Positions 23,727 to 32,294 of a stretch of DNA of 64,000 nucleotides are shown in pieces. The stretch spans positions 1,116,001-1,180,000 of the forward strand of contig OY782875.1 in the NCBI GenBank assembly GCA_963678565.1, read 5' to 3'. How positions within the stretch are numbered: position 1 is the stretch's first letter; the number at the start of each line of letters is the position of its first letter. Position numbers and translations under genes: made by a program. The notes under the pieces were generated by a model. It ran no database searches, was not told where the DNA came from, and was given only the letters and a program-made list of their open reading frames with translations. The DNA is from SKHV01 sp963678565. GTDB lineage: Bacteria; Bacteroidota; Bacteroidia; Bacteroidales; Prolixibacteraceae.

Positions 23727-25067
23727 TTACTGACTAACTATTGAATTCAAATAAACTTCGAGATTGGTGTATTCTTTACTTAAGTCGAAGCTTTTATGAT
23801 CATTATTGTCTTTAGGATTCAAATGGTTTTTACTTTCCCATTCATCCGGTATCCCATCTTGATCGGTATCTTTTGGTGCTGCAGCCGATTTTAATTCAGG
23901 CCATCCACCCACTTCTTCCTGCGAATCGAGAATACCATCGTTATAAGTAACGGTTCCGTTTTTTACTTCTTCGATAAGTCTTTGGTCAATCGCATCTCGT
24001 TTGAGTGAAGCGCCAGCATTGGCCAGCACTCTTAGATAGGCTTGTTGTGCATCTTCAACTTTGTAATCGCTAATTTTAAGTGGAGCATCGAGCCATTTTA
24101 GCGGTTCACTTATTTCTTCGTCGGGCATTAGTACTGCTAGATGATTGTTTTGGGTTAAAGCTTCGTTTCCTTCGATGTAATTGTTGCTATAGTAATAGTT
24201 ACTAAATGGCTCCCAAGGTTCCAGAATATTTTCTTTCACTTTTCCTTTGGTGGCAGGACCGGGTTTGAAATAGTTTTCTGATAGATTGTAATTACCATCT
24301 TCGCCAGCATAAATACATTTCATTCGCCAGTTGTAAATCACGTTATTTACAAACTCTGCACGTTCTTTTTCGGGTTGTTTGTGGTAACGACTTCCGTGCA
24401 AACGTGGATTGCGACTGGTATGATGCATCAATAAGTTGTGATGAAAAGTAGCTCCCATTCCGCCCCAAATTCCACCGTAGCCATGTTTACCTTTTTCGTG
24501 ATAAGAGTTATTTAGACTCTCGCTGATAATGCAATTTTGCAAGGTGAAATTGACATTGTCGTAGCACGAACAGGTTTCGTCGAGCGACCAGCTCATACTG
24601 CAATGATCAACGATTACATTTTTAGAACGAATAACCGATAAGGCATCTGTTTCGCGATGGTTGATATCACCGGGGCGAAAACGCATGTAGCGAATGATTA
24701 CATTATTGGCATGCACCACCAATCCTGAACCAGCAACGCAGATTCCGTCTCCGGGTGCAGTTTGCCCCGCAATGGTTACATTGCCGTGGCGAATTTCGAT
24801 ATTGGATTTTAAAAAGATATTTCCCGCAACATTAAAAACAATGGTACGAGGTCCTTCTGTTTTTTCAAGTGCATATCGCAAGCTCCCATCTCCTTCATTA
24901 TTGAGATTACTCACATAAATAACTTCACCACCTTTTCCTCCTGTTGTATATTTTCCACAACCTTTTGCTCCGGGAAAAGCGATGGTGTTTTGTGCATTTG
25001 AATAATTAAAAGCAATGATCAGTAAAATAGAAATTACTGATTTATAAAAAATTGAGTTGAGATGCAT
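23727..25067 (-). CDS. secreted pectate lyase, PL1 family
   Basis: A 446-residue protein with a signal peptide ending in SNAQ. A right-handed beta-helix starts with FPGAKGCGKYTTGG, followed by EGDGSLRYAL, IAGQTAPGDGI, the DHCSMSWSLDE calcium-site region and RNPRLHGSRYH with the likely catalytic Arg. The C-terminus holds one thrombospondin type-3-like calcium loop (DTDQDGIPDEWE). This fits the PL1 subfamily common in Bacteroidota pectin loci. It cleaves polygalacturonan by beta-elimination. It lies 52 nt after the 855-residue beta-helix gene. Confidence 0.9.
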   Translation of the reverse strand: MHLNSIFYKSVISILLIIAFNYSNAQNTIAFPGAKGCGKYTTGGKGGEVIYVSNLNNEGDGSLRYALEKTEGPRTIVFNVAGNIFLKSNIEIRHGNVTIAGQTAPGDGICVAGSGLVVHANNVIIRYMRFRPGDINHRETDALSVIRSKNVIVDHCSMSWSLDETCSCYDNVNFTLQNCIISESLNNSYHEKGKHGYGGIWGGMGATFHHNLLMHHTSRNPRLHGSRYHKQPEKERAEFVNNVIYNWRMKCIYAGEDGNYNLSENYFKPGPATKGKVKENILEPWEPFSNYYYSNNYIEGNEALTQNNHLAVLMPDEEISEPLKWLDAPLKISDYKVEDAQQAYLRVLANAGASLKRDAIDQRLIEEVKNGTVTYNDGILDSQEEVGGWPELKSAAAPKDTDQDGIPDEWESKNHLNPKDNNDHKSFDLSKEYTNLEVYLNSIVSQ

Positions 25068-25119
25068 AAATGAGGTATTAATAAAAAATGTTTTATCGTT
25101 AGCTGTAGCATTGCATAAT

Positions 25120-27687
25120 TTATCTTTTCCATGTTAACGAGATGTTTTTTAGTAGGGAAGCTCCACTTCCTGTTGAACCGGTATGTTGAATAAAGAATCC
25201 ATCGAAGGAAACCTCGTCAATTTCAGTTTGCATATCAATTTCTTGAACTACCTCTTTCGATTCGTGCTGGCGTATATGTTCTGTTGTTGCTTTTACAGAA
25301 AATAATTGTCCTGTTTTTTCAATTTGAATGGTGCATGGGGAGTGATAAACAGTTGTTGAAATCGGATCTGAAATTTCATGCGCATTACCATTTTCATATT
25401 TCACAAATACAAAGTCGATGGCATTACCATATTTGGTGGTTCTTATCAATCGAATCGCATATCCGTTGAGATTTTCAGTATCGAAGTTGATGCCAATATC
25501 CATGTATTGCATTTTGGCGCTACTAAATCCTTGTCGTGCTGTTTTTGCCGGACAAGCAGTGAAAGTTACTTTCATATCTCCGCTTCTGTATTGATTTGGA
25601 GTATAGCGCAAGCGGGCACCTTTGGTTCTTTGTATTAAACCAGTATCGTTGGCTGCGCCATAAATTCCGCTTCCTACATAGTAGGCGGGTTTGTTTGGTT
25701 CCGCCACCCAATCGAAGTAATTAGTATCGGCAGGTTTGTTAACATCAATGGTCCAAAACCCGGGAATGATTTTAGGTTGGTTACTCACTGCAAACTCTGT
25801 ATTGCTCACTTTTAAAATATTGGCATCTGCTTTTATTTGCTTTAGTTCGATTGGTTTTTTCGAAACAACGGTCATTGGTTCACCAGCTTTACAACGCAAA
25901 TGTTTTGGCGAAACAGCTGCTATCAGGTAGTAGCCTAGGTCGTCCACTGATAATTCATAATTGAACTTTGGCGTTTTGTAACGACTTGTTGCCACTTCAA
26001 TTGGATTCGCTCCATTTTTATCGGTGCAACGATACCATGTGATGATCGACTCATCGGTGTAAGACATGTCCAATTTATATTCAACATTGATTAATCCATT
26101 TTTAAGGAACTTCAATTTTGGAGACTTTACAAAGCTTGGAGCCTCTAAAATTCGAGGCGAAATATAGACTACCGCAGAGGCTTGTAATCCTAGTTCTGTT
26201 GACGCTTCAACGAGCACCATTCGAGTTGTATCGGTTTCGTTCGTTGGAATAATTTGGCAAGTTCCTAGGTCGGTTGCAGAAAGTTTAAGATAGGCTTTAT
26301 CTTCCTCTTTAATTTTCCATTTTAAATCTTTAATCGGCATTTCAAAATTGCCAAATCTGAAAAGTTGAGCGGTAATTTGGAGGGTGTCTTTTCCTGTTTC
26401 CAAAGTCATTTTCGAAGGATGAATAATAAGCTGCGTTGGAATTTCAGCATAGTTAATGCGTGAAGCTTTTGACGCTTTGTTGGTGATTTCAGCGAGTTGT
26501 TGAGGATCCCAACCGTCGTTTCCTTTTAATAAATTGTAGGTGTTATAAATTGTATTGCCTTCGTATTCAAACTTGAATGCATTCAGAATGGGAAGCTCAT
26601 CCATTAGGATGGTTCGGTTTGGTTGTTTTGCATTGATAACAATTGGTCGGTTGTTCAACATTACATTCGATTGATAGTTGCGGCATTCTTCCCGAGGATG
26701 ATCGCGCCAACCTATGTAATCTGAAGTTTCTGATATAAAACGTGTATCGATAACTGCTACTTGTCCTTTACTTTTTGTGAAATACTGGTTGCCGCCTGTC
26801 AATGAATTCACATCGCAATTTAAAAAGGCAACGCCGGTTCCTGAGGTGCCCCAGAAGGGTTTTCCACTGTAGAAATCAAAGGTGCAATTCAAATATACTG
26901 CTTTCCCGTTTAAGGCATCGTCGGTCGATTCAAAATGACAGTTTTCAAACAAAGTTCGTTTTGAACCAACAAAAGGACAAAGATTTAAACGACTCTTAAA
27001 TTGGCAGTTTTTAGCATATACTTTATCACTATTACAAATAATTAATTGTGCTTGTACGATGGCACTCCCTCTTTTCGATCTATTCAATTCAGGTTTTAAA
27101 GGATATTCTAAGTCGATGTTACAATAATTTCCAAATGTGATATTGTTGGCTGTAATTCCATCTCCATCGATGTAAAACATCGTGAAATTTCCTTTCGATC
27201 CCATCGTTTGTCCCAAGTTGGAAGCTAAAACTACATTTTCAGAATTATCTGAAAGCCCTTGTAGTTTCAGATTGTTGCATCTAATCACCATCCCGAAAGG
27301 ACCACCTTCGCCAGGTTTTGGAACAACCGTTCCATTAAAATCAGGGTCGTTAATCCAGTAAACATAAGGTGCAATATAAATGGTCATTGGATCGGCTTCT
27401 GTACCGTTTTTAGTTGCCGCGATTGCTTTTTTGAAATCATTAAACACATAAGGATATTGATTGACTTCTTCGTTTGAAAGTTGTGCATCTAAAAAAAAGG
27501 CTGTAGGTCCTAAATTCATTTTTTTGCCTTTATAGGAAATTGAATTTCCATTAAATTGAATTGGACTTTCAGGATCTAGGCTTTGATAATTAAGTAAGGA
27601 GTTTGAGTCCAACTTATTATTTGCATTTGTTGCCAAAAAGCAACATAGGAAAAAGAGAAGGTATAAAGATTGATTCAAAGATTTCAT
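25120..27687 (-). CDS. large secreted beta-helix protein of the pectin operon
   Basis: An 855-residue protein with a signal peptide ending in TNAN. Residues 90-370 are a right-handed parallel beta-helix with repeated NCxF/NCHF turns and FESTDDALNGKAVYLNCTF; this resembles pectin lyase/pectinesterase-fold proteins, but I see no CE8 catalytic set such as a DFxFG motif. Residues 420-650 look like Ig-type beta domains, and the last 190 residues resemble a concanavalin-like or carbohydrate-binding jelly roll ending in LKNISLTWKR. It follows PL10 by 2 nt. A pectin esterase or lyase function is likely from context but not shown by residues. Confidence 0.65.
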   Translation of the reverse strand: MKSLNQSLYLLFFLCCFLATNANNKLDSNSLLNYQSLDPESPIQFNGNSISYKGKKMNLGPTAFFLDAQLSNEEVNQYPYVFNDFKKAIAATKNGTEADPMTIYIAPYVYWINDPDFNGTVVPKPGEGGPFGMVIRCNNLKLQGLSDNSENVVLASNLGQTMGSKGNFTMFYIDGDGITANNITFGNYCNIDLEYPLKPELNRSKRGSAIVQAQLIICNSDKVYAKNCQFKSRLNLCPFVGSKRTLFENCHFESTDDALNGKAVYLNCTFDFYSGKPFWGTSGTGVAFLNCDVNSLTGGNQYFTKSKGQVAVIDTRFISETSDYIGWRDHPREECRNYQSNVMLNNRPIVINAKQPNRTILMDELPILNAFKFEYEGNTIYNTYNLLKGNDGWDPQQLAEITNKASKASRINYAEIPTQLIIHPSKMTLETGKDTLQITAQLFRFGNFEMPIKDLKWKIKEEDKAYLKLSATDLGTCQIIPTNETDTTRMVLVEASTELGLQASAVVYISPRILEAPSFVKSPKLKFLKNGLINVEYKLDMSYTDESIITWYRCTDKNGANPIEVATSRYKTPKFNYELSVDDLGYYLIAAVSPKHLRCKAGEPMTVVSKKPIELKQIKADANILKVSNTEFAVSNQPKIIPGFWTIDVNKPADTNYFDWVAEPNKPAYYVGSGIYGAANDTGLIQRTKGARLRYTPNQYRSGDMKVTFTACPAKTARQGFSSAKMQYMDIGINFDTENLNGYAIRLIRTTKYGNAIDFVFVKYENGNAHEISDPISTTVYHSPCTIQIEKTGQLFSVKATTEHIRQHESKEVVQEIDMQTEIDEVSFDGFFIQHTGSTGSGASLLKNISLTWKR

Positions 27688-27689
27688 AT

Positions 27690-29327
27690 TTAATAGATTG
27701 TAATTGAGGAAAATTCTTGTTTGATTTCTGTTTTATATTTTTCAGGATCTTGAATATAGTTCAAATAGTTAATTAAAGTGCGCATGTTTCTAATATAAGT
27801 TGAAGTAGAAAGATAAAGTTGTTCACTTTCGTCGCGATAAGGAGAAGTGTCGTATTGATCACCCACCATGGTTGAAACATATTGTGTGCTAGAATCATTA
27901 CCAATTGGAGCAGGCCCTAAGTATGGGTTGCTTGTATTGGCATGTTGGGCGAGCCAACGGTTTTGTTTGTCTAATGATTTGATCACTTGTTTTACTCGAT
28001 CAATTTTAGGAATCGATTTGTATTTTGATCGGTAAATACTGTATTTTTCTTGTGGTAATCTTTTATCATCCTCTTGGCCTATTAATGGAGAATTTTTAAT
28101 TAACTCTGAAATTGGAGTTTTCAATACGCTTTGGTAAGCAGTAATTAAATAGTCAAGAGGAACTCTGCTTTTTCCGTAATAGTGACGGAGTAAATTTTGA
28201 TCGTCGTAGTTTGAATAATATTGTCCATTTCCAACATTAGAACCTTTGCGGTGAACATAAATTGGTTGGTTGGTTCCTAACTCAACAAAAGTTGGATGAG
28301 TGCGATTTCCCTCTATTTGATCTTCGGGGAGTTTAGTTGATTTTAACCACTCTATGGCTCGTGGAATAGGTTTGAGGTATTTCTTATTTCCTGTTATTTT
28401 ATAAAACTCAATAAGTAATAAACTATTGCCAAGGGTTGTTGAAGGTAAAAGTGCTTCTAACTCGTAGGTTCTGGCACCTTTTGTCTTTAAATCTAAATCA
28501 AGCTGTTGTCCCCATCCACCACTTTTGTCCTGTGAAATGATATAGAAATCCATTCCTTTGTAAATAGGTTCTAAAAAGCGTTCTTCTCCAAGTGTCAAAT
28601 AACATTGAATCAAAAAGTGAATGTTTTCCCAAGTTACATCGTCGTTAAAAGTGTAATAAGCGGTGTAGTCGGGATGCCCTTGCTTCTGGAAATCGGTTTT
28701 GATAGGGTAGCGCTGAGGCCATCCTCCGGCTGGGTATTGACTTTCTAAAATAAAACTGATTGCTTTTTCAAGCGCAGGTTTATACGTCGGGTCAAGTTTC
28801 GTTAGGTATATTCGTAACAGAAAACGTGCTGCATCAGAGGTAATATCATCATCGAAAGTGCAGTTGCCATAATAATGCTGAAACTCTTCTAGTCGCCAAC
28901 CGTTTTTCCCGATGGTTGCATACCATTGTTTCAGTGATTTATCGCCGGCAAAGTCGACCATGTAGTTCCATCCGCCTTCATTGCTTTGCCCCCAAATGAT
29001 TGCATTGGCTGCTTTTTGTGCTGCCTTATAGTAATATTCATTTTGCGTGGCCTCATAAGCATCGAGGAATATTTGCCCCATACTTATAGTGCCGGGGTGT
29101 TGCAGCCAAATCATCGTAGGGTAGGCTTCCATTTCACCCCATTGGCGACTAAAGTCTGGAAGATAGTTCCATAAGTACCCACTATTGGTGCTCACTTCTT
29201 CTACCATGTATGAGGTTGCATTGAGCATGGTTTTTAAAACCTTTTTTTTGTTTTGAGCGAATGTAGAAATACTCAAAGAAGTAAGTAGGACGGTTAAAAT
29301 CAGATTTGTTTTAACTCTTTTATGCAT
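27690..29327 (-). CDS. secreted pectate lyase, PL10-like
   Basis: A 545-residue protein with a signal peptide ending in TFAQ. It has the alpha/alpha-toroid pattern of PL10, with repeated GGW segments: NEGGWNYM, AGGWPQRYP and SGGWGQQL. TFNDDVTWENI lies in the place of the family's calcium-binding YNDxA region, so it is a somewhat divergent member. First gene of the minus-strand pectin operon PL10, beta-helix, PL1, GH29, esterase (intergenic gaps 2, 52, 3 and 5 nt). Cleaves polygalacturonan by beta-elimination, by family. Confidence 0.82.
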   Translation of the reverse strand: MHKRVKTNLILTVLLTSLSISTFAQNKKKVLKTMLNATSYMVEEVSTNSGYLWNYLPDFSRQWGEMEAYPTMIWLQHPGTISMGQIFLDAYEATQNEYYYKAAQKAANAIIWGQSNEGGWNYMVDFAGDKSLKQWYATIGKNGWRLEEFQHYYGNCTFDDDITSDAARFLLRIYLTKLDPTYKPALEKAISFILESQYPAGGWPQRYPIKTDFQKQGHPDYTAYYTFNDDVTWENIHFLIQCYLTLGEERFLEPIYKGMDFYIISQDKSGGWGQQLDLDLKTKGARTYELEALLPSTTLGNSLLLIEFYKITGNKKYLKPIPRAIEWLKSTKLPEDQIEGNRTHPTFVELGTNQPIYVHRKGSNVGNGQYYSNYDDQNLLRHYYGKSRVPLDYLITAYQSVLKTPISELIKNSPLIGQEDDKRLPQEKYSIYRSKYKSIPKIDRVKQVIKSLDKQNRWLAQHANTSNPYLGPAPIGNDSSTQYVSTMVGDQYDTSPYRDESEQLYLSTSTYIRNMRTLINYLNYIQDPEKYKTEIKQEFSSITIY

Positions 29328-29492
29328 GATTCAATTAGTAGTTAGTTGTATGCATAAATATAAGGATTTATCGTCGAAATTTATTAGTCGGGAGAAACAA
29401 AAAAGAAGCAGCAATATGTTACATGTAATCGTAACTTTTCATTTTACCCCAATATTGAACCTCCTCTTATTTATGCCGATGGGGTTGAATAT

Positions 29493-29696
29493 TTGGAAGA
29501 AAACAAAGGTGCTATGGAATTATTGAATGTCATCGGAGAAATTGGTATTGTTACATTTTCAGATCTTCTAAAAACATATAATTCAAAAAACTCTGAGGAT
29601 AAAGCTGTTTTTAAAAATTTCTATGATTTATTGTTTGAAAATTATCCTAGTGATAGAAAAGAAAGCCTGAAACAAGCTTTCGAAAGAGTATTGTAA
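29493..29696 (+). CDS. unidentified short ORF, perhaps a gene remnant
   Basis: The frame is open from 29388 to the stop at 29696, but without an ATG until 29514; TTG at 29493 is an alternative. The peptide reads like real protein: upstream CNRNFSFYPNIEPPLIYADG, then an acidic helical part with VTFSDLLKTY and FYDLLFENYPSDRKES. I do not recognise the family. Lack of a proper start and its place at the edge of the inserted TetR-ABC cassette suggest the 3' remnant of a gene cut by that event. Confidence 0.35.
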   Translation: MEENKGAMELLNVIGEIGIVTFSDLLKTYNSKNSEDKAVFKNFYDLLFENYPSDRKESLKQAFERVL

Positions 29697-29732
29697 ACAA
29701 TAAAATTAAAGTGGGTTATATTTTGGCTGGTT

Positions 29733-29782
29733 ATTTTACTCTCTCCTATTTGTAATGAATATGGGGAGAGTAAAATCCCCAT
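29733..29782. terminator. overlapping alternative stem-loops before the TetR gene
   Basis: A 14-bp stem with one mismatch pairs 29733-29746 (ATTTTACTCTCTCC) with 29763-29776. A second stem ATGGGG/CCCCAT pairs 29761-29766 with 29777-29782 and uses part of the same arm, so the two exclude each other. There is no T-tract on the plus strand; the first stem could end transcription from the left or act in the TetR leader. Confidence 0.45.
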
Positions 29783-29803
29783 AAATAGCGATTGCCTATA
29801 AAC

Positions 29804-29814
29804 GAACAATGTTC
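29804..29814. promoter_or_regulatory. TetR operator 1
   Basis: GAACAATGTTC, a palindrome around a central A, followed by TTT. The same GAACA-N-TGTTC-TTT occurs before the ABC genes at 30475. It lies 26 nt before the TetR start codon, as expected for autorepression. Confidence 0.65.
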
Positions 29815-29839
29815 TTTATTTGTAATCTAAATTATATAT

Positions 29840-30457
29840 ATGCAAACACAGAAAGATGACATACGGAAAAACATTCTTGAAGTAGCACGGAAGCAATTTC
29901 AGGAGAATGGTTTTAAGGACACATCTATGCGGAAAATAGCAAAAGAATCAGGTGTTGTTTTAAGCAACATCTACAATTATTATAAAAATAAAGACGAAAT
30001 CTTTTGTGAAGTACTTTCAAAGGTCTTACAAGCTATGGATGCGGTTATGGGTGAACATAATAGTTCAGAGTACATCAGTATTGACATATTTACATCTGAT
30101 GAATATATGCGTAATCAGATAGATATGTTTGTTGAACTTATTGACGACTACAAAGAAGATTTTAATTTATTACTATTTAAATCGGCAGGTTCTTCACTTG
30201 AGAATTTCAGGAATGAAACTATTGATAAACATACACAAACTGGTATCGAATATATTGCCCTTATGAAGCAAAAATATCCTGAAATAAACGGAGAGGTTTC
30301 GGAATTTTTTATTCATACCATGAGTTCATGGTGGATGAGTATTATTGCTGAACTGGTAATGCACGATCTGTCTCACGAGGCTTTGGAAAAATTTATCAGA
30401 GAATATATGGAGTTTGGAACGGCTGGCTGGAAGAGAGTTATGCGGGTGAGCGATTAA
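29840..30457 (+). CDS. TetR/AcrR-family repressor
   Basis: A 205-residue regulator. The N-terminal helix-turn-helix is clear: FKDTSMRKIAKESGV then LSNIYNYYKNKDEIF (about residues 24-56). The C-terminal ligand domain is helical and not recognisable. It lies 64 nt before two ABC exporter genes in the same direction, and matching palindromes precede both units. It probably represses itself and the exporter operon, with release by a transported or toxic small molecule. The ligand is unknown. Confidence 0.9.
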   Translation: MQTQKDDIRKNILEVARKQFQENGFKDTSMRKIAKESGVVLSNIYNYYKNKDEIFCEVLSKVLQAMDAVMGEHNSSEYISIDIFTSDEYMRNQIDMFVELIDDYKEDFNLLLFKSAGSSLENFRNETIDKHTQTGIEYIALMKQKYPEINGEVSEFFIHTMSSWWMSIIAELVMHDLSHEALEKFIREYMEFGTAGWKRVMRVSD

Positions 30458-30473
30458 TTTTTTTGAACAAAAC

Positions 30474-30486
30474 AGAACACTGTTCT
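30474..30486. promoter_or_regulatory. TetR operator 2
   Basis: AGAACACTGTTCT, perfect 6+1+6 palindrome, with the same core as operator 1 and the same trailing T-run. It lies 35 nt before the first ABC gene. Confidence 0.7.
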
Positions 30487-30521
30487 TTTTTGACAAAGAT
30501 AAAAAATATAAAAATTAAGAT

Positions 30522-32294
30522 ATGAGTACATTATCAAAACTTAAAACCTATATGACAGGCAGGAAGGCATTACTTCCGCTATCATTAGGATTATCTGCAC
30601 TAAGTGCCTTAATTGCAATGATACCATACATTCTGGTGTGGTTTATCATTCGTGAATTTATTGTAGCGGGAAAAATCACATCGTCAACAATGGTGCAAAC
30701 CTACGCCTGGTGGGCTGCCGTACTGGCTATTGGAAGCATTCTGATTTATTTTGTTGCACTTACATTTTCACATTTAGCAGCATTCCGTACCGAAACAAAT
30801 ATGCGCCGATATGCTATGAAAAAAATTGTGCGTATGCCTCTCGGGTTTTTCGATAATAACACTAGCGGTCGTATTCGCAAAATAATTGATGACAACACCA
30901 GTATTACACATGGTTTTTTAGCGCATCAACTGCCCGATTTTGCCGCAACTATTGTAATGCCTATTACTGCCGCAGTACTTATTTTCGTTTTCGACTGGCG
31001 ATTGGGATTAGCATGTATATTACCAATAGTCCTTTCAATGACCTTAATGAGCTTTATGATGGGAGCAAGGGGGCAGACGTTTATGAGAAAGTATATGGAC
31101 TCACTCGAAGAAATGAATACCGAAGCCGTTGAATATGTGCGTGGCGTTCCTGTTGTAAAAGTATTTCAGCAAACAGTATTTTCATTTAAAAATTTTTACA
31201 ACAGTATTGTTAAGTACAAAGAAATGGTAATGAATTACACAAATTTATGGCAATTTCCAATGTCACTGTACACAGTACTTATCAACGGATTTGCGTATTT
31301 CATTGTTCCTGTGGCTATTATATTGATTGGTACTACTAGCAGTCCGGAACTTGTTATTTTAAACATGTTTCTCTACATACTTATCGCTCCTATTTTTTCG
31401 CAAAGTGTAATGCGAAGTATGTATATGAATCAAGCATTCGGACAAGCTAAAGAAGCTATTGACCGTTTAGATAATCTATTATCAACTGAACCGTTAGCTG
31501 TTTCTAGTAATCCGTTACCAATAAAGCATTTCGATATTAAATTCAACAAAGTTTCATTCAGTTATCCCAATGCAAATAAAAAGGCTGTTGATAATATCAG
31601 TTTTTCTATTCCGAGAGGAAAAACAGTTGCTTTAGTAGGTGCTTCTGGTGGAGGAAAAACAACCATCGCCCGACTTGTTCCGCGTTTTTGGGATGTTGAT
31701 GAGGGCGAAGTTCTTATTGGTGGAATCAATGTCAAAGAAATTGACCATAAAGAATTAATGGAGAACATTTCATTTGTTTTTCAAAACACAAAATTATTTA
31801 AAACCACTCTTCTAGAAAATATAGAATACGGAAATAATAATGCATCATTGCATGAGGTGAACCGTGCTGTTGATATGGCTCAATGTCGCGAGATTATCGA
31901 TCGTATGCCGTATGGCTTACATACCAAAATAGGAACAGAAGGAACATATCTGTCGGGCGGAGAGCAGCAACGCATTGTGTTGGCAAGAGCTATTTTAAAA
32001 AATGCGCCTATTGTAGTTCTTGATGAAGCTACTGCTTTTACCGACCCCGAAAACGAACATCTCATACAAAAAGCCCTTGGCGTACTTGCACAAGGAAAAA
32101 CCGTGCTAATGATTGCACATCGTTTAACCAGCGTTCAGAATGCCGATACTATTCTAGTCATTAACGAAGGACAAATTGTGGAACAGGGAAATCACAAAGA
32201 ATTACTTATGAGACAAGGAATTTATACAAAAATGTGGAACGAATATCAAAAATCTGTTCAATGGACAATTGGAAAGGAGGTTTGCAATGCTTAA
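30522..32294 (+). CDS. ABC transporter, half-size, fused permease and ATPase (subunit 1)
   Basis: A 590-residue type I exporter half. Six membrane helices occupy roughly residues 15-310. The nucleotide-binding domain has Walker A GASGGGKTT (about 377-385), signature LSGGEQQR (about 478), Walker B VVLDEAT and the H-loop IAHRLT. It overlaps the second half-transporter by 8 nt (ATGCTTAA), so the two almost certainly form a heterodimer. Such pairs export drugs, lipids or peptides, or (YbtP/Q type) import metal-siderophores; the TetR context favours export of a small toxic compound, but this is inference. Confidence 0.92.
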   Translation: MSTLSKLKTYMTGRKALLPLSLGLSALSALIAMIPYILVWFIIREFIVAGKITSSTMVQTYAWWAAVLAIGSILIYFVALTFSHLAAFRTETNMRRYAMKKIVRMPLGFFDNNTSGRIRKIIDDNTSITHGFLAHQLPDFAATIVMPITAAVLIFVFDWRLGLACILPIVLSMTLMSFMMGARGQTFMRKYMDSLEEMNTEAVEYVRGVPVVKVFQQTVFSFKNFYNSIVKYKEMVMNYTNLWQFPMSLYTVLINGFAYFIVPVAIILIGTTSSPELVILNMFLYILIAPIFSQSVMRSMYMNQAFGQAKEAIDRLDNLLSTEPLAVSSNPLPIKHFDIKFNKVSFSYPNANKKAVDNISFSIPRGKTVALVGASGGGKTTIARLVPRFWDVDEGEVLIGGINVKEIDHKELMENISFVFQNTKLFKTTLLENIEYGNNNASLHEVNRAVDMAQCREIIDRMPYGLHTKIGTEGTYLSGGEQQRIVLARAILKNAPIVVLDEATAFTDPENEHLIQKALGVLAQGKTVLMIAHRLTSVQNADTILVINEGQIVEQGNHKELLMRQGIYTKMWNEYQKSVQWTIGKEVCNA

